Assembly: GCA_045592125.1 (NCBI GenBank)
Contig: JAZNUE010000011.1
Location: 1 to 38,826, forward strand
Source of the DNA: HGM04593 sp045592125
GTDB lineage: Bacteria > Bacteroidota > Bacteroidia > Bacteroidales > Bacteroidaceae
Direction: 5' to 3'
Length of the DNA stretch: 38,826 nucleotides
A model generated the notes under the pieces. The model was given only the letters and a program-made list of their open reading frames with translations. It did no database searches and was not told the DNA's origin. Made by a program: the position numbers and the translations under genes. Of the stretch, positions 1-7,781 are shown in pieces (the first letter of the stretch is position 1; each line of letters starts with the position of its first letter).

Positions 1-272
1 AAAGCAAAACGAGTCAATGACCTTTTTTGTTATCGACGAGTTTTGCAGCAACAGGTCAAACGCAGCATAGCCGCAGGTTATGCCGTTTGGGTTGCGAAAA
101 GCAAAACGAGTCAATGACAGTGCAAATATAGAATGACAAGAGCGCAGTGCAGCCGGTCCATCCGCTTGGCGTGGGGCCTGTGTGCGGGGAAATATCCCGT
201 CCAGGGCCACTTGAGGTTCGCGAGTCTTGCCGGGTACTGTTGGGGAGGCCTGCCCGTGTGTGGCCAGGTCTT
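1..272. other. Gene-free stretch downstream of folC with palindromic repeats
   Basis: No convincing gene is present. Positions 4-21 match the right end of the palindromic repeat described at 28-119, so at least one more copy lay to the left of the window. Positions 120-272 hold the end of the repeat flank and then GC-rich sequence in which I see neither a coding pattern nor a clear terminator hairpin for folC. Confidence 0.6.
28..119. repeat. Palindromic interspersed repeat, copy A
   Basis: A 92-bp imperfect palindrome. The outer arms start TGTTATCGACGAGTTTTGC and end GCAAAACGAGTCAATGACA. The inner hairpin has AAACG and GCATA on the left, a 9-nt loop, then TATGC and CGTTT on the right. The same unit occurs at 18395-18486 and 18517-18608, and a diverged relative at 18711-18780. 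Right after the right arm, at 123-130, the minus strand reads TATATTTG, a match to the Bacteroidetes -7 box, pointing into the palindrome. Copy A differs from B in the loop (GCCGCAGG against GCCGGAGG). No transposase lies nearby, so this is a REP- or MITE-like non-autonomous element. Confidence 0.85.
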
Positions 273-1568
273 TCACTCTTCCTGGTTCTCTGCTGCCAGC
301 AGGTCGGCAACAATGAAGCAGCTGCCGCCCACAAAAATGAAGTCATTGGCCCCGCTATGCTTTCTTGCTGCCGAAAGCGCGGCCTCTACATTGGGGTAGT
401 GCTCTCCCTTCAGGCCGAATGTGGCGGCCTTCTCACGAAGCTCGCTGGCTGGCATGGCTCTCCTTATGCTTGCTTGTGTAAAGTAGTATATTGCATCTGT
501 TGGCATTTTTGCCAGCACGGCGGTTATGTCCTTGTCGCTTACCATGCCGAATACAATGCGCAGCGTATCGCACTCCTGTGCCTGCAGCTGGCGTGCAACG
601 TACTCAATGCCGCCGATGTTATGCCCGGCGTCGCATACAGTCTTGGGGTTCTCTCCAATAGTTTGCCAGCGCCCCATGAGACCTGTCAGCGCGGTCACTC
701 CTGTAAAACCTTTTCGCACAGCCCCGGCAGTTATGGCGTATCCATTCTGCCTGAGCACCCCAATGGCTGTGAGGATGGTCCCTGCGTTCTTCTCCTGGCA
801 ATACCCGCCCAGTTCTCCATTGATAATGCCATACTCCTTGCTGCAGTACTCATACCCGTTGCCCTTTGGCTCTGCGCTCAGGAGCGGCGCTTCATCCTCG
901 GCAAAGATGATAGGCGCGCCAGTTTCGCGTGCCTTGCTGCTGAAGACCCTCCTGGTGCCCTCGGTGGCCTCTCCAATCACCACAGGAATGCCATGCTTTA
1001 TTATGCCGGCCTTTTCTGCTGCAATCTCCTCGGTTGTGCTGCCTAGGAACTGCGTGTGGTCGGGGCTTATGTTGGTTATGATACATAGTTCGGGAGTTAT
1101 GATGTTGGTGCAGTCCAGGCGCCCTCCAAGGCCCACCTCAATCACTGCGACATCAACCTCCTGCTCGGCGAAATAGCTGAATGCCATCGCTGTAGTAAGC
1201 TCGAAGAACGAGGGGCTTAGCGGTTCAAAGAAACTCCTGTGGCCCTCTACGAAATCTACCACAAACTCCTTGGGCACTACCTTGCCGTTAACCCTTATCC
1301 TTTCGCGGAAGTCTATGAGGTGAGGCGATGTGTAGAGCCCCACTCTGTATCCGCTCTCCTGCAGTATGGCCGCAATGGTGTGCGATGTGGAGCCTTTGCC
1401 GTTCGTCCCTGCCACATGTATTGTGCGGAACCTGCGGTGCGGGCTGCCAAGGTGGCAGTCAAGGGCAAGCGTGTTCGACAGTCCCTCTTTGTAAGCGGCA
1501 CCGCCGACTTGCTGGAAGGGCGGTGCGCAATTGTAAAGATATGTGACAGTCTCTCCGTATGTCATCAT
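273..1568 (-). CDS. folC: Bifunctional folylpolyglutamate synthase / dihydrofolate synthase
   Basis: Cytoplasmic Mur-ligase-family enzyme that ligates glutamate to dihydropteroate or folates using ATP. The 431 residues are the usual length. Visible motifs are the P-loop GTNGKGS (54-60), SPHL (81-84), EVGLGGRLDCTN (144-155), NISPDH (166-171) and EIAAEKAGIIK (181-191), the last carrying the lysine that is carbamylated in the family; CDAGHN lies in the C-terminal domain. The first two codons are both ATG, so the start is certain to within one residue. It is the last gene of a minus-strand run grpE-dnaJ-folC, 23 bp after dnaJ, and is probably co-transcribed with the chaperone genes. Confidence 0.95.
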   Translation of the reverse strand: MMTYGETVTYLYNCAPPFQQVGGAAYKEGLSNTLALDCHLGSPHRRFRTIHVAGTNGKGSTSHTIAAILQESGYRVGLYTSPHLIDFRERIRVNGKVVPKEFVVDFVEGHRSFFEPLSPSFFELTTAMAFSYFAEQEVDVAVIEVGLGGRLDCTNIITPELCIITNISPDHTQFLGSTTEEIAAEKAGIIKHGIPVVIGEATEGTRRVFSSKARETGAPIIFAEDEAPLLSAEPKGNGYEYCSKEYGIINGELGGYCQEKNAGTILTAIGVLRQNGYAITAGAVRKGFTGVTALTGLMGRWQTIGENPKTVCDAGHNIGGIEYVARQLQAQECDTLRIVFGMVSDKDITAVLAKMPTDAIYYFTQASIRRAMPASELREKAATFGLKGEHYPNVEAALSAARKHSGANDFIFVGGSCFIVADLLAAENQEE

Positions 1569-1591
1569 ATTGTCTTTCTGTTAATCATATG

Positions 1592-2749
1592 TTAATCGAA
1601 GAAGTTCTTGAAGCGGCGGAATATCTTCTCCTTTATTCCTATGCTGGGCCTGAAGTTCTCAGAGTCCCTGAATTTCTCAATGCTCTTCCTCTCGTCCTTA
1701 GACAACGTCTCGGGGATGTATATGCTTATGTTTATGATAATGTCGCCGCGTCCGTATCCGTTGAGCACTGGCAGTCCCTTTCCGCGCAGGCGCATGACCT
1801 TCCCGGGCTGTGTTCCGGGCTCTATTGTCACCTTTGCCTTGCCGTCAATGGTGGGCACCTCTACAGTGCCGCCCAGAGTGGCTGTCGGGATGTCGAGCAG
1901 CAGGTTGAAGATGAGGTCGTTCTCCTGGCGTATGAGTGTAGGGTGGTCCTCTTCCTCAATTATTATCTGCAAGTCTCCTGGTATGCCGTTATGGCGTCCT
2001 GCATTTCCCTTGCCGCGCATTGTGAGCGCCATGCCTTCCTGTACGCCTGCCGGGATGCTTGCCTCGACAACCTCCTCGCCCTGGACTACGCCTTCGCCGT
2101 TACAGTGCGGGCACTTGTTCTTGATTATCTTGCCTTCGCCGTTACACCTAGGGCACACAGTCTCGCTGTTCATTATGCCAAATGGCGTGCGCACAGTGCG
2201 CACAGTGCGTCCTGTGCCCTTACAGTCGGGGCAGGTCTCTGTTGAATTGCCTTCGGCGCCGCTGCCGTTGCAGTGAGGGCACACAACGCTCTTCTTCAGC
2301 TTGAACTTCTTTGTGACACCTTCGGAAATCTCGTTGAGGCTAAGCCTTACCTTTACCCTCAGGTCGGAACCGCGGAACCGCTGCTGCTGGCGTCCTCCGC
2401 TTCCGCTCCCGCCGAATCCTCCAAAACCGCCGAACCCGCCGAATCCTCTGCCGCCGAATATGTCGCCGAACATTGAGAAAATGTCGTCCATGTCCATTCC
2501 GCCGCTGAACCCGCCTGCGCCGCCGTTCATGCCTGCATGCCCGAACTGGTCGTACTGCGCTCTCTTGTCGGGGTCCTTGAGCACGCTGTATGCCTCGGCG
2601 GCCTCCTTGAATTTCACCTCGGCCTCCTTGTCGCCCGGGTTCTTGTCCGGGTGATACTTGATGGCCATCTTGCGGTAGGCCTTCTTTATTTCGTCTGCTG
2701 ACGCGCTCTTCTCCACGCCAAGCACTTCATAGTAGTCTCGCTTTGCCAT
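1592..2749 (-). CDS. dnaJ: Chaperone DnaJ
   Basis: Type I Hsp40 co-chaperone that stimulates the DnaK ATPase and delivers unfolded proteins. The start is placed at MAKRDYYEVLG (2749); the frame is open nine codons further upstream, but the J domain begins here and this leaves a 10-bp gap after grpE. Over 385 residues it shows the J domain with HPD (33-35), a Gly/Phe-rich stretch with GFGG repeats (about 76-120), four zinc-binding CxxCxGxG repeats (157-164, 173-180, 199-206, 213-220) and the C-terminal substrate domains. A small TVR TVR direct repeat sits between zinc repeats two and three, reflected in DNA near 2191-2210. The order grpE-dnaJ implies one operon. Confidence 0.96.
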   Translation of the reverse strand: MAKRDYYEVLGVEKSASADEIKKAYRKMAIKYHPDKNPGDKEAEVKFKEAAEAYSVLKDPDKRAQYDQFGHAGMNGGAGGFSGGMDMDDIFSMFGDIFGGRGFGGFGGFGGFGGSGSGGRQQQRFRGSDLRVKVRLSLNEISEGVTKKFKLKKSVVCPHCNGSGAEGNSTETCPDCKGTGRTVRTVRTPFGIMNSETVCPRCNGEGKIIKNKCPHCNGEGVVQGEEVVEASIPAGVQEGMALTMRGKGNAGRHNGIPGDLQIIIEEEDHPTLIRQENDLIFNLLLDIPTATLGGTVEVPTIDGKAKVTIEPGTQPGKVMRLRGKGLPVLNGYGRGDIIINISIYIPETLSKDERKSIEKFRDSENFRPSIGIKEKIFRRFKNFFD

Positions 2750-2759
2750 ATCATGTGTG

Positions 2760-3347
2760 TTATTCGCCCACTGCAACCTTTGCGTGGCGTATTACTTTGT
2801 CATTCAACAGGTATCCAGGCTGTACGCAGTCGAGCACCTTGCCCTTGAGGCTCTCCTCGGGTGCCGGAATCATTGCAATGGCCTCGTGGTAGTCGGTGTT
2901 GAAATCTGCGCCCTCGGTCTCAATCTTCTGCAGCCCGTTCTGCTTGAGGATGCTTACAAACTTGCTGTAGATGAGCTCTACGCCAGTCATCATCCCGGCG
3001 CAGTTCTCGTCCTTTGCCATGTTGCCTATAGCACGCTCAAAGTCGTCGAGTACAGGGAGTATTGACTCTATGGTGCGCTCGCCGCCGTTCTTTATGAGCT
3101 CGGCCTTCTCCTTCATGGTGCGCTTGCGGTAGTTGTCAAACTCGGCCATCTGGCGAAGATACTTGTCCTCAAGGGCCGCTATCTTCGCATTTGCCTCGCT
3201 GAGCTCGTTCTGCAGCCTTTCCTCGTTGGAAAGCTCAGGCTCGGGCCCTGCTGTCTCCTGTCCGTTGCACTCCTGTACATTCTCATCATTGGTGCCAGCA
3301 TTTACGTCTGCGGCCTCTTCCATAACTTCTTTATCTTTTTCGCTCAT
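2760..3347 (-). CDS. grpE: Nucleotide exchange factor GrpE
   Basis: Homodimeric exchange factor that releases ADP from DnaK. At 195 residues it has the expected acidic, disordered N-terminus rich in Glu and Asn, then a long coiled coil (about 55-100), and the C-terminal beta domain with AIAMIPAPEESLKGKVLDCV and a GYLLNDKVIRHAKVAV ending typical of the family. It is the first gene of the minus-strand grpE-dnaJ-folC group. No hrcA or dnaK is present in the window. Upstream, toward the sulfatase, lies a cluster of TTGGC/GCCAA half-sites that could serve either direction. Confidence 0.95.
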   Translation of the reverse strand: MSEKDKEVMEEAADVNAGTNDENVQECNGQETAGPEPELSNEERLQNELSEANAKIAALEDKYLRQMAEFDNYRKRTMKEKAELIKNGGERTIESILPVLDDFERAIGNMAKDENCAGMMTGVELIYSKFVSILKQNGLQKIETEGADFNTDYHEAIAMIPAPEESLKGKVLDCVQPGYLLNDKVIRHAKVAVGE

Positions 3348-3388
3348 GTCTCAAAGTGTTTTTTCTGCTTTGTTTATAACAAATAGTT

Positions 3389-3525
3389 TGCCAACGCGGT
3401 TTTTGGCAGATAAAAATAGTAAAAAAGGGCCGTTTTGTGACAGGCGGTGCCAAAATGGCAGAGAATGAAAAAATGCCGTGCTTGTTTGCTTGAGTTGGCC
3501 AAAAAAAGAGTATTTTTGGTGCCAA
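3389..3525. promoter_or_regulatory. Cluster of TTGGC / GCCAA half-sites between grpE and sulfatase
   Basis: Within 137 bp of the divergent intergenic region there are TGCCAA (3389-3394), TTGGCA (3403-3408), TGCCAA (3448-3453), TGGCA (3456-3460), TTGGCCAA (3495-3502) and TTGGTGCCAA (3516-3525). The first four form two inverted pairs, and the last two are near-palindromes flanking the -7 box of the sulfatase promoter. This looks like an operator field, but no binding protein can be named from sequence. Confidence 0.4.
3485..3518 (+). promoter_or_regulatory. Putative promoter of the sulfatase gene
   Basis: TTTG at 3485-3488 and TATTTTTG at 3511-3518 fit the Bacteroidetes -33/-7 pattern (TTTG, about 20 bp, TAnnTTTG) with 22 bp between them. 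Transcription would begin close to 3525, which favours the ATG at 3552 over the in-frame ATG at 3528 as start codon. Confidence 0.5.
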
Positions 3526-3551
3526 GAATGAACTTTATAAATGAACTTTAT

Positions 3552-5123
3552 ATGAGAAAGATTGAACTCGCGGTATGTTCCCTTTCGCTTGTTTCTCCGC
3601 TGTTCTCAACAGCGCAGGACGGGGGAAAGACAACCGATGACACTCGCCCGAACGTTGTCCTCATCTATGCCGATGATTTGGGGGCCGGAGACCTTGAATG
3701 TTATGGTGCCAAAGGTGTTAAGACTCCTAATTCCAATAAGTTGGCGGCAAATGGCCTATGCTTTACGAATGCCCATTCTGTTGCCTCCACGAGCACCCCT
3801 TCGCGCTATTCGTTGCTCACAGGCGAGTACCCGTGGCGCAAGCAGGGTACCGATGTTGCAGCGGGAAATGCCGCAATGATTATATCGCCGGAACAGTACA
3901 CCGTTGCCGATGTATTCAAGGAGGCGGGCTACACGACTGCGGCCTTTGGCAAATGGCATTTGGGGCTTGGCGCCGAGACTGGCAAGCAGGATTGGAACGG
4001 TGAAATATCGCCAGCACTGGCAGACATCGGTTTCGATTATTCTTACATTATGGCAGCAACTGCTGACAGGGTACCGTGTGTGTTTATTGAGAACGGCAGA
4101 GTTGCGGATTATGACCCTTCAGCGCCAATTTCAGTAAGCTATAGGCATAATTTTGAAGGCGAGCCCACCGGGCGCGAGAATCCGGAGCTGTTGTATAATC
4201 TGAAACATTCCCATGGGCATGACATGTCCATTGTGAACGGAATAGGCCGCATAGGATATATGAAGGGTGGCGGGACGGCCTTGTGGAAGGATGAGAATAT
4301 TGCCGACAGCATAACATTGAAGGCTGTTGATTTTATTAAGGCAAATCATGAACGCCCGTTCTTTATGTACTTTGCTACCAATGATGTACATGTTCCCCGT
4401 TTCCCGCATGAAAGGTTCCGTGGAGCAAGCAGCATGGGGTTGCGCGGCGACGCCATCGCGCAGTTCGACTGGAGCGTGGGCGAGATAGTGCGTGCGCTTG
4501 AAGAGCATGGGCTGTTGGAGAATACGTTGATAATCCTGACAAGCGACAACGGGCCAGTGCTTGACGATGGCTATGCCGATGGTGCCGAAGAACTTGTAGG
4601 CAGCCACTTGCCCACAGGAGGCCTGCGCGGCGGCAAGTACAGCACGTTCGAGGGCGGCACGCGTGTGCCTTTCATAGTACATTGGCCAGCAATGATTAAG
4701 GTCCCGGGAGTTAAGGACGGGCTTGTGTCGCAGATTGATTTCCTTGATGTCATGGCCAGTATAGCCGGTGTCAGTGGCGGAAAACGCCTTTCGCCCGACG
4801 GGGCGCCGATAGAGAAGGATACGTGGCTCGGTGCCGATGATGGCGGCCGCCCGTTCGCTGTGGAGATGGCTGCAAACCATACTCTCTCGCTCATAATGTC
4901 CGGGTGGAAGTACATTGAGCCCAAAGGCGGTCCGGCAATGGTTCCATGGGGACCTAAGATTGAAACCGGCTATTCGCAGGAACCTCAGCTGTTTAAGGCT
5001 GTCAATGGCGAGATTGACGAGAATAATAATGTGGCGGCCGAGCACCCTGCAATAGTCAACGGGCTTGAGATGGAACTCGAGAACATAAGGAACCAAAGAG
5101 GCTATTATATCAAATGCAGATGA
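3552..5123 (+). CDS. Secreted S-type sulfatase (family S1)
   Basis: Hydrolyses sulfate esters, probably on host or dietary glycans, in the periplasm. Starting at MRKIELAVCS gives a clean signal peptide with cleavage near STA-QDG (about 21/22) and 523 residues, normal for the family. Metal-binding DD is at 41-42. The formylglycine signature is Ser-type, S81-T-P-S-R85, followed by LLTG. GKWHLG (133-138) supplies the conserved Lys and His, and TSDNGP is the later metal-site motif. Ser-type enzymes need a radical-SAM maturase (anSME), which is not in this window. An 11-bp tandem duplication (ATGAACTTTAT at 3529 and 3541) lies just before the start. The stop overlaps the start region of the helicase gene, so the two are probably co-transcribed. 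The substrate cannot be told from sequence. Confidence 0.88.
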   Translation: MRKIELAVCSLSLVSPLFSTAQDGGKTTDDTRPNVVLIYADDLGAGDLECYGAKGVKTPNSNKLAANGLCFTNAHSVASTSTPSRYSLLTGEYPWRKQGTDVAAGNAAMIISPEQYTVADVFKEAGYTTAAFGKWHLGLGAETGKQDWNGEISPALADIGFDYSYIMAATADRVPCVFIENGRVADYDPSAPISVSYRHNFEGEPTGRENPELLYNLKHSHGHDMSIVNGIGRIGYMKGGGTALWKDENIADSITLKAVDFIKANHERPFFMYFATNDVHVPRFPHERFRGASSMGLRGDAIAQFDWSVGEIVRALEEHGLLENTLIILTSDNGPVLDDGYADGAEELVGSHLPTGGLRGGKYSTFEGGTRVPFIVHWPAMIKVPGVKDGLVSQIDFLDVMASIAGVSGGKRLSPDGAPIEKDTWLGADDGGRPFAVEMAANHTLSLIMSGWKYIEPKGGPAMVPWGPKIETGYSQEPQLFKAVNGEIDENNNVAAEHPAIVNGLEMELENIRNQRGYYIKCR

Positions 5124-6460
5124 ATATGGAACTGAACGAGATACAGCGCAATGCGCTCAGCAGGCTCAATATTGAGAATCTTAACCCAATGCAGCAGGCG
5201 GCTATTGGGCATTGCCGCGAGAACGGCTGCATGGTTCTCCTTTCGCCCACAGGTACAGGAAAGACACTAGCGTTCCTTCTTCCATTGCTTGAGCGCCTTG
5301 ATATCTCATGCAAAGGAGTGCAGGCGATTATTGTGCTCCCGTCGCGCGAGCTTGCCAAGCAGGTCCTGGATGTGTGGCGCGCTATGGCAACGCCGTTCCT
5401 GATGACTGCGCTTTACGGCGGCCGGCCGCTGGAGCAGGAGATTGCGTCGCTTGGCGGTGCCCCGACATCTGTTATTGTGGGTACTCCCGGCCGTTTGCTC
5501 GACCATTTGAACCGTTCGTCATTTGCTGTAGATAAATGCACTCATCTTGTTATAGATGAATTTGATAAATGCCTGGAAATGGGCTTTCAGGATGAGATGT
5601 CAAAACTGATAGACAAACTCCCTGCCGTAAAGTCGCGTTTCCTCCTCTCGGCCACCGATGCCGCCGAGATACCGCAGTTTGCGGGTGCTTCCGATATCCG
5701 TAGGCTCGACTATCGCCAGGGCGGCGGGCAGCCTGTGGCGCGCACCTCGTTCTATACAATTACTACAACGCCCGAAAAACGCCTTGAGAAACTCTTTTCG
5801 TTGCTTTGCTCATTCGGCGGCGAACCGGCAATTGTTTTCTGCAATTTCCGCGAGACGGCCGAAGAGGTTGCGCGCTATCTTGCAAAATCTTCGCTACATT
5901 GTGTCGCATACAATGGTGCAATGGAGCAGAAGGCGCGCGAGCTTGCGCTGTACCGTTTTACCAGCGGCTGCTCCAATATCCTGGTGAGCACCGACCTTGC
6001 TGCGCGCGGCCTTGACATAAAGGACGTGAAGCATGTTGTCCACTACCAGCGTGCCCTTTCGGCCGACATCTTCACGCACCGCAACGGGCGCACGGCGCGT
6101 TGGGAGGCCCAAGGCTCAGTGTATATGATGGCATTCGAGAACAAGGAACTGCCCGATTTTATCCCGTCGGAACTCGTGGAATATACGTTGCCAAAGCGCA
6201 ACGTCCTGCCGCCTGCACCACAGTGGGCAGCACTTTATGTCGGCAAGGGCAAGCGCGACAGGCTCAGCCGTGGCGACCTTGCTGGTTTCTTTATTAAGAA
6301 AGGAGGCCTAAGGCCCGATGAGGTAGGCACAATCCTGGTGTTCCCCGACTATTCATACGTTGCTGTTAGGATGAACCGTATGCGCGATGTGCTCAAGAAA
6401 GTAGCAGGAGAGAAAATAAAGGGAGTAAAGACATTGGTTATGCCGGCGCGCTGCAAGTGA
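5114..6460 (+). CDS. DEAD-box RNA helicase, DbpA-like
   Basis: ATP-dependent RNA helicase, probably for 50S ribosome assembly. Motifs in order are LNPMQQAAI (Q motif), SPTGTGKT (44-51), PSRELAKQ, TPGRLLDH, DEFD at 148-151 in place of DEAD, SAT (179-181), STDLAARGLD and HRNGRTAR in place of HRxGRxGR. The last 75 or so residues (YVGKGKRDRLSRGDLAGFF onwards) match the RRM-like DbpA C-terminal domain, which binds 23S hairpin 92 in the E. coli protein. Length of 448 is close to DbpA. Start choice: ATG at 5114, 5120 (making an ATGA overlap with the sulfatase stop) or 5126 are all possible. The DEFD and HRNGRTAR variants make it a divergent member, but all catalytic residues remain. Confidence 0.88.
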   Translation: MQMNMELNEIQRNALSRLNIENLNPMQQAAIGHCRENGCMVLLSPTGTGKTLAFLLPLLERLDISCKGVQAIIVLPSRELAKQVLDVWRAMATPFLMTALYGGRPLEQEIASLGGAPTSVIVGTPGRLLDHLNRSSFAVDKCTHLVIDEFDKCLEMGFQDEMSKLIDKLPAVKSRFLLSATDAAEIPQFAGASDIRRLDYRQGGGQPVARTSFYTITTTPEKRLEKLFSLLCSFGGEPAIVFCNFRETAEEVARYLAKSSLHCVAYNGAMEQKARELALYRFTSGCSNILVSTDLAARGLDIKDVKHVVHYQRALSADIFTHRNGRTARWEAQGSVYMMAFENKELPDFIPSELVEYTLPKRNVLPPAPQWAALYVGKGKRDRLSRGDLAGFFIKKGGLRPDEVGTILVFPDYSYVAVRMNRMRDVLKKVAGEKIKGVKTLVMPARCK

Positions 6461-6500
6461 ACCCAGGAGCGCGTTAGTTGTTAGTAAGTTGTGAAAAATA

Positions 6501-6560
6501 TTCAAACTTGATGTTTCTTGCCCGTTGGTGTGTGTATTCTCTCCATTTTTCTTAACTTCG
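6501..6560 (+). promoter_or_regulatory. Putative serC promoter region
   Basis: TAACTTCG at 6553-6560 resembles the -7 box TAnnTTTG with one change, 27 bp before the serC ATG; no well-spaced -33 box is visible. Upstream, 6507-6521 reads CTTGATGTTTCTTGC, identical to 31079-31093 before tamL, where it sits directly upstream of a perfect -7 box. Confidence 0.35.
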
Positions 6561-6586
6561 CACTCGGTAACGGATAAATTCATGGA

Positions 6587-7669
6587 ATGAAAAAATACAA
6601 CTTCAATGCAGGACCTTCAATGCTGCCGCGTGAGGTGGTGGAGCAGACGGCGGCGGCAGTGCTCGACTATGGCGGCATGGGCCTGTCGCTTATGGAACTG
6701 AGCCATCGCTCGGCGGAGTTCGGGCTAATCCTTGACGAGGCGCGTGCGCTGCTCAAAGAGCTGCTTGATGTGCCTGCGGGTTACGAAGTTCTCTTTCTTG
6801 GCGGCGGTGCAAGCATGCACTTCTGCATGGTGCCTTTCAATCTGCTTGCGAAGAAGGCAGCCTATCTGAATACGGGAACCTGGGCAAGCAAGGCCATGAA
6901 AGAGGCGCGCCTTTTCGGCGAGGTTGTCGAGGCCGCCTCGTCGGCCGACAAGGCCTTCTGCTATATCCCCAAGGATTTTGCTGTTCCTGCCGACGCCGAT
7001 TACTTGCATGTGACATCAAATAACACAATATATGGAACGCAGTTGCGCAGCGACATTGATTCGCCCGTACCTCTTGTGGCCGATATGTCATCGGATATTC
7101 TATCGCGTCCTGTGGATGTGTCAAAATACAGCTGCATTTATGGCGGCGCGCAGAAGAACCTTGCACAGTCGGGCCTCTCGTTCGTCATTGTAAAGGAGAG
7201 TGCTCTGGGTAAGGCTGGCCGTGCAATCCCCTCGATACTTGACTACCGTGTACACATTGCAAATGCCTCAATGTTCAACACGCCGCCTACACTTCCCATC
7301 TACACAGCGCTCTGCAACCTGCGCTGGGTAAAGGGGCAGGGTGGTGTAAAGGAGATGGGGCGGCGCGCAGCAGAGCGTGCGGCGGTGCTGTATGACGAAA
7401 TAGACAGCAATCCGCTTTTCTGCGGAACTGCCGCCGAAGAGGACCGCTCGTATATGAATATAGATTTTGTTATGGCGCCTGGGTACGAGGACCTTGAGGA
7501 GAGCTTTGAAGCCTTTGCTGCGGAGCATGGCGTAGTTGCCATCAAAGGGCACCGCTCGGTTGGCGGTTTCCGCGCGTCGTGCTATAATGCCATGCCGCTT
7601 GAGGGTGTCAAGGCGCTTGTGCAATGCATGAGGGAGTTTAAAAAGAAGATAAAGGGTAACAATGCATAG
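6587..7669 (+). CDS. serC: Phosphoserine aminotransferase
   Basis: PLP enzyme that converts 3-phosphohydroxypyruvate to phosphoserine (serine synthesis) and also acts in pyridoxine synthesis. At 360 residues it is standard length. FNAGPSMLP opens the protein, GGGAS (72-76) binds cofactor phosphate, and K190 in YGGAQKNLA is the PLP lysine. RSVGGFRASCYNAMP near the C-terminus is the conserved substrate-binding stretch. serA often lies next to serC in Bacteroidales. Here the next gene is instead a YigZ family gene and serA is not seen in the window. Confidence 0.96.
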   Translation: MKKYNFNAGPSMLPREVVEQTAAAVLDYGGMGLSLMELSHRSAEFGLILDEARALLKELLDVPAGYEVLFLGGGASMHFCMVPFNLLAKKAAYLNTGTWASKAMKEARLFGEVVEAASSADKAFCYIPKDFAVPADADYLHVTSNNTIYGTQLRSDIDSPVPLVADMSSDILSRPVDVSKYSCIYGGAQKNLAQSGLSFVIVKESALGKAGRAIPSILDYRVHIANASMFNTPPTLPIYTALCNLRWVKGQGGVKEMGRRAAERAAVLYDEIDSNPLFCGTAAEEDRSYMNIDFVMAPGYEDLEESFEAFAAEHGVVAIKGHRSVGGFRASCYNAMPLEGVKALVQCMREFKKKIKGNNA

Positions 7670-7734
7670 ACGAGGCTAATGCAAGCAAGACTCCCTCCCC
7701 CTTCGGGTATTTGCCTTGGCAAGGCTCACCGATG

Positions 7735-7772
7735 ACATTTCCATTCTGAACACAGTGAAGAATCTCTAATGA
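7735..7772. repeat. CATTCTGA...GTGAAGAATCT dispersed repeat
   Basis: CATTCTGAACACAGTGAAG followed by AATCT lies between serC and the YigZ gene. It belongs to the widespread intergenic GTCATTCTGAGC...GAAGAATCT type; a variant sits on the other strand at 18348-18383 (GAGATTTTTCGCTACGCTC then AAAATGACA). Confidence 0.5.
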
Positions 7773-7781
7773 ATTATAATA

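Noticed and set aside
147..1046. Open frame of 299 codons on the plus strand opposite folC
   Set aside because: It is the reverse of a clear folC gene with all motifs; no domain or start signal supports it.
2391..2470. GFGG repeat DNA in dnaJ as a mobile or satellite repeat
   Set aside because: It encodes the normal Gly/Phe-rich linker of DnaJ.
3373..3392. Sigma-54 promoter for grpE (minus strand TGGCAA-N5-TTGT)
   Set aside because: Both halves deviate at key positions; the TTGGCA is better explained as one of the clustered half-sites.
4131..5096. 321-codon open frame on the minus strand inside the sulfatase gene
   Set aside because: Shadow of the sulfatase coding strand; the protein has no recognisable features.
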